Assembly (NCBI GenBank): GCA_007134845.1
Contig: SLKA01000049.1
Coordinates: 1 to 53,936 of the forward strand
Reading direction: 5' to 3'
DNA length: 53,936 bases
Origin: Balneolales bacterium
Lineage (GTDB): Bacteria > Bacteroidota > Rhodothermia > Balneolales > Natronogracilivirgulaceae
Shown: piece by piece, positions 37,501-43,584 of the stretch
How positions within the stretch are numbered: the first letter of the stretch is position 1
How the letters are laid out: each line of letters begins with the position of its first letter
The notes under the pieces: generated by a model
What the model was told of the DNA's origin: nothing
Database searches by the model: none
What the model saw: only the letters and a program-made list of their open reading frames with translations
Made by a program: the position numbers and the translations under genes

Positions 37501-37785
37501 GGACTCTTTAACGCCGAATTTCGATTCCCGCTGATTGCAGCCATGCTGCCCGGACCCATTCCCTTTATACCGCTGTATAATATCCAGGGCTCTGCGTTTT
37601 TTGATATCGGTGCGGCTTGGGACGGTGCGCAACGTGACGCCGTACTTGCCGGAACCGGGCTTGGTCTTCGCACCATACTTCTCGGACTTCCGTTCCGGTA
37701 TGACCTGGCATGGCCCTACGACATGGAAAACGGCACCGGCTTTGGCCGGCGGGTGCATTACTTCAGTATCGGACTTGATTTCTGA
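34549..37785 (+). CDS. Outer-membrane protein: metallopeptidase-like domain, TolB propeller and C-terminal beta-barrel
   Basis: The 1078-residue protein starts with a signal peptide (about 1-32, SHA|QY). The first domain resembles the gluzincin peptidase MA family: HHELVH (149-154, an HExxH) with WFEEGLAEY (181-189) supplying the third ligand, so it is probably zinc-active. Residues about 310-600 form a WD40/TolB-like propeller with repeats such as AWSPDGNKIAF and LSWSPDGRKIALS. Residues about 720-1078 form an outer-membrane barrel ending in Phe (YFSIGLDF), like Omp85/surface antigen. Each domain is known, but the order metallopeptidase-propeller-barrel in one chain is unusual. Role unknown; surface-anchored protein processing or barrel insertion are possible. 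Confidence 0.8.
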   Translation: MNSTRQVSLTRLLSATLIMLLGAAISIPDSHAQYFGFGKNRVQYSQFDWRFIQSDHFDVYYYESKNYYLAEFTAKSLEAAYAQLRQDFRHELNDRISVIIYDSHTDFSQTNVVPLPVDAQGIGGVTDKFKNRITMPFMGHYGDFRQVLHHELVHAIFNDMYYGGSIQAIIQNNIQLVIPLWFEEGLAEYVSQGWDTDTDMFIRDAVMNNNMPPIQYMGGYMAYRGGQAFWNFIVEEYGREKIGEILQRVRQTRGVESGLRQSLGLSMSELDERFQDWLRKIYFPEIAIREDLRDIGNLITKDRYRRAYNTSPAVSPNGDRVAMISNARGFFDVIVLSARDGSRIKTLIRGEDNVDFEELNILRPNLSWSPDGRKIALSTRSGGSVDLAIVDYQSEEVQKIVFPQLDAIGSVAWSPDGNKIAFQGNDGPYTNIYVYNLENGDFISATNDVFSDWDPAWSNDSQYLLFASDRGPHTEVNSFRTDFNVLLNPNIGQSDIYMLRLGSNRATRLTSTPNWNEFRPIMTRDGRMIYISDQNGIPNVYEMDLETRTSYALTDLITGVMQMSISADGNLLAINSFNRGYLHIFTLDNPFDRRKLEPLQRNHWADRRLRERAQERVPAIGLAFNMFEDDLQQMRATELVRQTSTIIDMIREEQAVQVPEPDDTAEEPDTVEADNDVIDFRNYEFGDGLDDLITTTHVEMAREERDTRTDDGRFIPRKYRLEFSPDITYAAGGVSTFYGSYALAAFTFSDLLGDHRISLITNLQFDLRNSDYEVSYGYFANRTNYLVRYFHTSRNFLVLTRDLTDFEQVRFRFYGGGLQFQYPINKFTRIDYGMSFINISRDFSLVYGGVSDTDDAYFLYPEVTFTRDLTRPGFLAPISGTRYALSLTGSPPFSSDVIGFASVLGDVRRYFHLGMGYVFAFRGSGAASFGPDAQNFYMGGMQNWINFRWAEGSLQTDRLEDIFFTLPALPLRGHFFNSAIGNRFGLFNAEFRFPLIAAMLPGPIPFIPLYNIQGSAFFDIGAAWDGAQRDAVLAGTGLGLRTILLGLPFRYDLAWPYDMENGTGFGRRVHYFSIGLDF

Positions 37786-37854
37786 TGGACTTGTGCTTTG
37801 CGAGCAGCAGTATCCCTGGATTGCCGTCTATTGTGAGATATGATGCGAAATGAG

Positions 37855-39150
37855 TTATCTGACTCGCCCGGATTGTAACTGCAGTAGACGATCTGCCTGA
37901 AACCTGGGGTCGCGGTAGTAAGCAAGCGATGTGTACTCCTGTGCTGTAGATGCAAAACTGGCATCCAGGCGGAGATCGTCAATACGTCCGCGCTCAACCA
38001 TAGCGTATTTATAATCGTATTCCCCTTCCTTGATCAACGCCCGGCCGGTATAGGAGTCCGTTGAACTTTGATACTCCATCCGGTTTTCTTCCTGAATGGT
38101 CCAGTTGTTAAATGGTCCGTAAATGTAAATCGGCAAATCAGTAGCCTCCCGTACGGGCAGTTCCAGTTCAAAACGTACGTCCGCATAACGGGCCCGGAGA
38201 TCATCCCGCGGCATACCGTGAGCAACCGGAGTCCTGCTTCCCGGATTTACATCCAGATTCACCACATCCCGGAAAAGCCAGACCTGTGGTGGGATGGTTT
38301 CGCTGCGAACCTGTACGATTTCCGGACCACCGGCATCATACCTCCTCAGGTCCAAAGGCCTGAATTCATACACACCTATAAATGAGGAGGGACGTGAAAG
38401 ATACGCGCGGTAGACACCTGACTCGGACATATCTTCTTCATCGCCTTCTCTGGCACGCCCCCAGAAACGATTCTGCACAAACAGGAGCCTCAGATCGGTG
38501 ACAGGCGAAATGACATAGGAAGGGTAGCTGTATCTGGCAAAAGGCTGATGATGAACATGATAGCGCGAATCCAATCCATATAATTCTTGCAGTTCAAATT
38601 CCATGCGCCCCGTATTCTCATGAACAAAAAATGGAACGGAGAACAAAACACGAGACGATTCATATTCCATTACCTCAAGAAGATAATTGCCGCTCATACG
38701 CAGCTGCATATTATCATTTGGAAAGCGATACCGGTAGTGCATGTAATGAGGATCCTGAACGGTGCTGGGCTGCCCGCCCTCAATCAGGTCCTCCCGATAT
38801 CCCCTCAGGTAGTAATCCGTCATCAAACGGCTATCGGACCAGTCGGAATTCCTGTGACGCACCCTGACCCGGAACAGGCGGGATGTCCCGCCCAGCTCAT
38901 CAAACCGCAATGTAAGATAGTCACTGCTTCCCAGCTCAATAGCCGGAAGCGATTGCTTTCGTGTGCCCCTGTAAACCTGAATGCTTTTGATTTGGTCAGG
39001 TGGTGCTACTTGCCCCTTTACCATCGGGCTGTTCCCGAGCTGTGCCGGCGAATCAATGCTTTCAGGACTTCGGACACGTTCTACTGTGCAATTCGTAATA
39101 GTTAATAGCAAAATACAATATAGAACCTGCAGATACCTCATATGATACAT
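37855..39150 (-). CDS. Type IX secretion system plug protein (DUF5103 family)
   Basis: The 431-residue protein has a short signal/lipoprotein-like leader (LQVLYCILLLTITNC; the residue before Cys is Asn, unusual for a lipobox). The body fits the DUF5103 family: YRGTRKQSLPAIELGSSDYLTLRFDEL, FVHENTGRMEFELQELYG, FFVQNR-like and YGPFNNWTIQEENRMEY segments. Members are linked to the plug of the T9SS SprA translocon. The start at 39150 gives a 4-nt gap after dapF; Met at 39141 is an alternative. The rest of the T9SS is not in this window, so T9SS presence is inferred. Confidence 0.78.
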   Translation of the reverse strand: MYHMRYLQVLYCILLLTITNCTVERVRSPESIDSPAQLGNSPMVKGQVAPPDQIKSIQVYRGTRKQSLPAIELGSSDYLTLRFDELGGTSRLFRVRVRHRNSDWSDSRLMTDYYLRGYREDLIEGGQPSTVQDPHYMHYRYRFPNDNMQLRMSGNYLLEVMEYESSRVLFSVPFFVHENTGRMEFELQELYGLDSRYHVHHQPFARYSYPSYVISPVTDLRLLFVQNRFWGRAREGDEEDMSESGVYRAYLSRPSSFIGVYEFRPLDLRRYDAGGPEIVQVRSETIPPQVWLFRDVVNLDVNPGSRTPVAHGMPRDDLRARYADVRFELELPVREATDLPIYIYGPFNNWTIQEENRMEYQSSTDSYTGRALIKEGEYDYKYAMVERGRIDDLRLDASFASTAQEYTSLAYYRDPRFQADRLLQLQSGRVR

Positions 39151-39154
39151 CGTG

Positions 39155-40018
39155 CTATAGTGTGAAACGTCCCTGGTATACCGAAACAGCCGGGCCATGT
39201 AGTATAATATTTTTGTAGGTGGATTCTGATTTGTCGCAGACATGGTCAAAAGACACCTCGAGTGGTCCGCCCGGACATTCAATTTGAATATGATGCTCCC
39301 TGACAGTTGGTGAATCGTCAGATAAGTCAGCATTGGAATTTATGAAAACGTGGGCAATGGCAGTAGCTATGGCACCGGTCCCGCAAGCCAGTGTCAAATC
39401 CTCAACGCCACGTTCATAGGTTACAAGGCGCAGGCTGTTCTGATTCAGTACGGAAGCAAAGTTGACATTTGTCCCCGCCGGAAAGAGGTCAATCCGGTTT
39501 CGAATTTCCCACCCGGTTTTGCGAAAGCTTTCGTTCGGACTCTTCAGGTATCTGGAATCAACAGAAACCACGTGCTCCGTGCCCGAATTGATCTCATACC
39601 AGACAACTCCGTCGATAATCCTTTTGACGGGCAACGGTTCCACCGGGAAATGAATGGATACATATTGTTCATGAACATCCGCTTGATACCGATGCTGCCC
39701 GACAAGAAACGTGAGCTTCTCAGGCAAGCCACGCTCAAAAGCAAAACGGGCCAGGCAACGGGCGCCATTGCCGCACATGCCGGCCTCTGACCCGTCGGCA
39801 TTGAGATAGTACATGGAGAAATCGCACTCATCGGAGCTGCCAAGCATCAGAATACCGTCTGCACCGATGCCGGTTCTTCTGTTGCACATATCGGGTGTTC
39901 GATGTAGTATTTCATCGAAAGGGAAATCGCCAGACCGGGCGTCCATTACAATGAAATCATTTCCAGCTCCGTGCATTTTTACGAATTCAATGGAAATTGG
40001 ATCAGCGGGTTGTGGCAT
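39155..40018 (-). CDS. dapF: Diaminopimelate epimerase
   Basis: Interconverts LL- and meso-diaminopimelate for lysine and peptidoglycan synthesis, without cofactor. The 287 residues carry both catalytic cysteines: Cys82 in MCGNGARC and Cys212 in LACGTGA. KMHGAGNDFIVMD at the N-terminus is family-typical. It is followed by the T9SS plug gene (4-nt gap) and preceded by holB (55 nt), so it may share a transcript with them. The combination has no metabolic logic beyond envelope growth. Confidence 0.96.
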   Translation of the reverse strand: MPQPADPISIEFVKMHGAGNDFIVMDARSGDFPFDEILHRTPDMCNRRTGIGADGILMLGSSDECDFSMYYLNADGSEAGMCGNGARCLARFAFERGLPEKLTFLVGQHRYQADVHEQYVSIHFPVEPLPVKRIIDGVVWYEINSGTEHVVSVDSRYLKSPNESFRKTGWEIRNRIDLFPAGTNVNFASVLNQNSLRLVTYERGVEDLTLACGTGAIATAIAHVFINSNADLSDDSPTVREHHIQIECPGGPLEVSFDHVCDKSESTYKNIILHGPAVSVYQGRFTL

Positions 40019-40073
40019 AGCGTCCTGAATTGTAATCGCACCGTATCATATAGTGCAACACCATTTAAAAAAA

Positions 40074-41327
40074 TTAAATTGATTTGATATTGCTGAGCGC
40101 CGGCATATGTTTCCAGGGTTCGCCGGATGCCACAGCTGCATCCGAGCCGCGCATCCATGCGGAAAAACGGTTGGCTAACACGGTGAACAGCAGCCGGGGC
40201 TGCACGTTCTGAGATAGCAACGTACGTGACTCCTCCAATGTTTCGATCATATCCTCAATTCGGGCATCCTCAAGGCTCGCACAGAAGTTCCGGATGACAT
40301 CCATACGGTCACTGTTGGTGATGATCTCTTCGTCAGCACCGGCTGAATACAGGGCAATATCCCTGAGGAACATCTCGATCATATTGATGATCGCCAGCTG
40401 GCCCTCCTTGTTGTATTCGGACTGCCATTTCTGACTGATGTCAAGTATGCCGCCGACATCCATTGTGTAGGACATACGCAAAAACCGGATGATATCCTCC
40501 CGGTTGTCCTGAAGCGTCTCAAGATCGTAAAACCGGGTGTAGCTGTAATTGCCCCCGGCTATGCGTGATAAAAAGCGGGCGTCCTTTTCCGATATTCCGT
40601 CATATTTAATGAGCCCGTGGAGAATCTCATCGGGTAGAAGCGGCTGACAGGCAAGCAGCTGGCAGCGGGATATCACGGTCGGCAGCAATGAATTGATATT
40701 ATCGGTCGTAAGCAGGAACATTACATTTTCACCGGGTTCCTCAAGAAGCTTCAGAAAGGAGTTGACCACCTCCTTGCGCATGCTCTCAATATTGGTGATG
40801 ATCACAATGTTACGCCGGCCTTCATTGGGTCTGAGGTAGGCTGCACGTCGCACTTCGGCATTGAAATAATCAACAGAATAGAACGCCCGGCGGTTTTTAC
40901 TGTCCTCCTGTGATGTCAGTGACGGGCGCATCGAAAAATCAACAATCTCGTAGGGATCCTCGGCCAGGAGTTCAACCCGGGCCCGGAGTTCCTCTTTTGT
41001 GACATTCGAGGGCAGCGGAAGATAGACGTGGATGTCAGGGTGATAATACCACGAACGGCGATCGGACCGGGTCCCGGGTGCAGGTTCGCCGAGATGATCC
41101 ACCCCGTTTATCGCTTCGGCAAAAGCCAGCGCCAGCGCCTTTTTTCCAGATCCAGGATGGCCGCTGATCAGGTACGCGTGACTGATCCGGTCCTCCTCCA
41201 GAATGCGCCACATCTGCCTGCGCAGCCGCTCCTGGCCAATCAGACGTCGGGAACCGATAATGCCGCCGGTGTGCGCTGCGGATGAGCTGTTTTGCAAATT
41301 GTTATTATCAGAGTTGAATTCAGACAT
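40074..41327 (-). CDS. holB: DNA polymerase III delta' subunit (clamp-loader)
   Basis: AAA+ clamp-loader subunit that helps place the sliding clamp. The 417 residues have a P-loop GHPGSGKK (56-63) with Lys in the final position instead of Thr/Ser, so ATP binding may be impaired, as usual for delta'. Family motifs IVIITNIESMRKEVVNSFLKLLEEP and PTVISRCQLLACQPLL follow. The start at 41327 is chosen since it lies 10 nt after the ccmB stop; an earlier in-frame Met would lie inside ccmB. It is not dnaX because it has no long C-terminal extension or zinc-binding cysteines. Confidence 0.85.
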   Translation of the reverse strand: MSEFNSDNNNLQNSSSAAHTGGIIGSRRLIGQERLRRQMWRILEEDRISHAYLISGHPGSGKKALALAFAEAINGVDHLGEPAPGTRSDRRSWYYHPDIHVYLPLPSNVTKEELRARVELLAEDPYEIVDFSMRPSLTSQEDSKNRRAFYSVDYFNAEVRRAAYLRPNEGRRNIVIITNIESMRKEVVNSFLKLLEEPGENVMFLLTTDNINSLLPTVISRCQLLACQPLLPDEILHGLIKYDGISEKDARFLSRIAGGNYSYTRFYDLETLQDNREDIIRFLRMSYTMDVGGILDISQKWQSEYNKEGQLAIINMIEMFLRDIALYSAGADEEIITNSDRMDVIRNFCASLEDARIEDMIETLEESRTLLSQNVQPRLLFTVLANRFSAWMRGSDAAVASGEPWKHMPALSNIKSI

Positions 41328-41337
41328 ATGAAACCTG

Positions 41338-42009
41338 TTAATCCTCCCAGAGATTATCAAATAAAACGATGGATGCGGATATGGTGACTCCTGTGAATCC
41401 TGCCAGCGCCGCGAGGTCGTTGGCGTTGGAAACTTCGTTGTCAGCACCGGCAAATACGGTTGATGTGACTCGGACCAGTATCAGCATAAGTGGAATGAGC
41501 AGAGGCAGGGACAGCACCGGAAATACCGCACCCTTGCGCGTCGCCTGGGAAACCAAAGCTCCAAGCATGGTAGTTGCGCCGGCAAGTCCGGATGATCCCA
41601 GGACAACAATCACCACGAGCAGGCCCGGACGTGCAACCTGAAGATTCACCATGATGATAAACAAAACGACACTAACTATAGTAATAAGTAGTGTAAAGAG
41701 AAAATTGTATATCAGCTTTCCAATAAACACACTAATAGCAGATGCATTCAAACGCAGCAGATCAAAGGTGCTCCGCTCGCTTTCGCTGACAAAAACGCGG
41801 GAGAGTGTAGTGAGTGATGCAAAAAGTATGATGATCCAGATAAGTCCGCTTTGCACGGAAACAGTCAACAGATCGGCGCGAAGCGAAAAAAGAACAATAA
41901 GCAGCGTCGACAGAATAAAGGCCAGGACGGTGCTGATACCGAATCGGGATCGCCACTCAAGACGAAAATCCTTCATGAAGACTGCTAAAGACTGAGAAAT
42001 GACAGGCAT
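41338..42009 (-). CDS. ccmB: Heme exporter protein B (CcmB)
   Basis: Inner-membrane permease of the CcmABCD complex for cytochrome c maturation. The 223 residues form six hydrophobic segments; FVSESERSTFDLLRLNASAISVFIGKLIYN is the conserved cytoplasmic loop and GALVSQATRKGAVFPVLSLPLLIP the later family motif. ccmA is not adjacent. It is the first gene of a minus-strand cluster (ccmB-holB-dapF-plug) and diverges from the EIIA-folD unit. Confidence 0.9.
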   Translation of the reverse strand: MPVISQSLAVFMKDFRLEWRSRFGISTVLAFILSTLLIVLFSLRADLLTVSVQSGLIWIIILFASLTTLSRVFVSESERSTFDLLRLNASAISVFIGKLIYNFLFTLLITIVSVVLFIIMVNLQVARPGLLVVIVVLGSSGLAGATTMLGALVSQATRKGAVFPVLSLPLLIPLMLILVRVTSTVFAGADNEVSNANDLAALAGFTGVTISASIVLFDNLWED

Positions 42010-42070
42010 GGATTATATGATAACAGGTTATACTAAAAGTAATACGGTATCAGTTTTAATGCCAATAACT

Positions 42071-42103
42071 TTTGTGATATAAGCCGCATGATCTTTATAT
42101 TTG
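42071..42103 (+). promoter_or_regulatory. Bacteroidota-type promoter for EIIA-folD
   Basis: TTTG (42071-42074), 21-nt spacer, then TATATTTG (42096-42103), a full match to TAnnTTTG with near-ideal spacing. It lies 36 nt before the EIIA start, on the correct strand. Confidence 0.7.
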
Positions 42104-42139
42104 GTAAGTTTTTTTCGGGTTTGTAATAAAGAAATCTTC

Positions 42140-42610
42140 ATGAAAATCAGTGATCTCCTAGACAGCACAAATGTGATCCCGGACCTGTCGGCAGACAGCA
42201 AGGAGGATGCCATTAATAATCTGGTTGACACCCTCGCTTCCAGGCTTGACAATGAAACTATAGCCGCCGTGCGAAAAGCTGTAATGGAACGGGAAGGCAT
42301 CATGTCAACCGGTGTCGGTAAGGGCCTTGCCATACCGCACGGGAAATCCCGGCATTTGTCGGAAACCTATGCGGCATTCGGAAAACTTCGGAATCCGGTA
42401 AATTATGATTCTATTGACGGTGAACCGGTGGTGATCCTTTTTTTACTGGTCGGACCCGAATCACAGAACAGCATTCATATAAAAATGCTCAGCCGCATAT
42501 CCCGCCTGCTTAACAGCTCTTCTTTTCGTGAAAAGCTGCTCAACAGCAACAGTATCCAGACGATCATCGAATTGTTTCAGTCCGAGGAAGAGCACTTTGT
42601 TCGGATCTGA
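42140..42610 (+). CDS. PTS system EIIA, fructose/nitrogen (PtsN) type
   Basis: The 156-residue phosphocarrier domain has the phosphorylation site GKGLAIPHGKS (His67). VVILFLLVGPESQNSIHIKMLSRISRLL and the final helix SIQTIIELFQSEEE complete the EIIA-2 fold. PtsN-type EIIA proteins regulate K+ uptake, nitrogen and envelope stress, not sugar transport. No EIIB/EIIC genes flank it, supporting a regulatory role. The ATG at 42140 is chosen; a longer reading would start inside the promoter. It is 23 nt upstream of folD. A convergent antiporter gene nearby ends in a second EIIA domain. Confidence 0.88.
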   Translation: MKISDLLDSTNVIPDLSADSKEDAINNLVDTLASRLDNETIAAVRKAVMEREGIMSTGVGKGLAIPHGKSRHLSETYAAFGKLRNPVNYDSIDGEPVVILFLLVGPESQNSIHIKMLSRISRLLNSSSFREKLLNSNSIQTIIELFQSEEEHFVRI

Positions 42611-42633
42611 ACCGTCCCAAAGGGATCTTTCTC

Positions 42634-43536
42634 ATGTCCAGAAATATTATTGACGGAAAAAAAGTAGCAGAAATATTGCGCCAGCAGGTGAGGGATGATG
42701 TTCGCGAATGGGTTGGCAGGGGAAACCGGCCGCCAATGCTTCAGGCTATTCTGATCGGCAATGATCCCGCCTCCCGGACCTATGTAGGAGCAAAGACCAG
42801 AGCATGCAAGGAGGTCGGTATCGAATCGGAGACTGTTGCATTTCCGGATACCATGTCCGTCAGGGAACTCAAGGATGCGATCAAAAACTATAACAATGAC
42901 GATCGCATTGACGGGATCCTGCTTCAGCTTCCGCTGCCCGGACATCTGTATTCCAGCCAGGTGATTGAAACCATCGATCATCGCAAGGATGTTGACGGTT
43001 TTCACCCGATGAATGTCGGCCGGCTGGCTGTCGGTCAGCCAACCTTCCGTTCCTGCACTCCTGCAGGGATCCTTGAACTGTTCCGGTACTACAGTGTAAT
43101 GACCAAGGGGCGCCATGCTGTTGTAGTCGGTGCCAGCAATATTGTCGGATCTCCACTGGCCATCATGCTCTCTCGCGAGAACGACTCCGGCAAAGCCACA
43201 ACCACACTTTGCCACAAATATACCCGGGATCTTACCCGGCACACCATCCAGGCCGATATTCTCATCGTTGCCGTCGGTTCACCCGGGCTCATCACCGGTC
43301 AGATGGTCAAGGAGGGAGTGGTTGTTATTGATGTCGGTATCAACAGGGTTGCCGACTCAACGGTAGAAAAAGGGTACCGGCTTGTCGGTGACTGTGATTT
43401 TGAGAGTGTGGCCGAAAAGGCCAGCCTGATCACCCCGGTTCCGGGTGGTGTCGGACCCATGACAGTGGCGATGCTGATGAAAAACACGCTGCTTGCGGCA
43501 AAAAAATCGATCTATCCGCACGACGACATTATCTGA
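42634..43536 (+). CDS. folD: Bifunctional methylenetetrahydrofolate dehydrogenase/cyclohydrolase
   Basis: Oxidises 5,10-methylene-THF and hydrolyses the methenyl form, supplying formyl-THF. The 300 residues contain TYVGAKTRACKEVGI (the catalytic lysine of Y-x3-K), GILLQLPLPGHL, DVDGFHPMNVGRL and the C-terminal ITPVPGGVGPMTVAML. The cofactor loop reads VVVGASNIVGSPLA; most FolD proteins have GRSxxVG, so an Arg is replaced by Ala. The gene shares the EIIA transcript. Its last 20 nt are repeated imperfectly 28 nt downstream. Confidence 0.96.
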   Translation: MSRNIIDGKKVAEILRQQVRDDVREWVGRGNRPPMLQAILIGNDPASRTYVGAKTRACKEVGIESETVAFPDTMSVRELKDAIKNYNNDDRIDGILLQLPLPGHLYSSQVIETIDHRKDVDGFHPMNVGRLAVGQPTFRSCTPAGILELFRYYSVMTKGRHAVVVGASNIVGSPLAIMLSRENDSGKATTTLCHKYTRDLTRHTIQADILIVAVGSPGLITGQMVKEGVVVIDVGINRVADSTVEKGYRLVGDCDFESVAEKASLITPVPGGVGPMTVAMLMKNTLLAAKKSIYPHDDII

Positions 43537-43564
43537 TTAATCACCGCACGATGTCGTTATCTGA
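43517..43564. repeat. Imperfect duplication of the folD 3' end
   Basis: 43517-43536, ending with the folD stop, matches 43545-43564 at 17 of 20 positions. Within it, ACGACAT (43523-43529) and ATGTCGT (43551-43557) are inverted arms. It lies between folD and the convergent antiporter and might serve as a terminator. Confidence 0.5.
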
Positions 43565-43584
43565 ATTCACACCCTCAGCATCCC

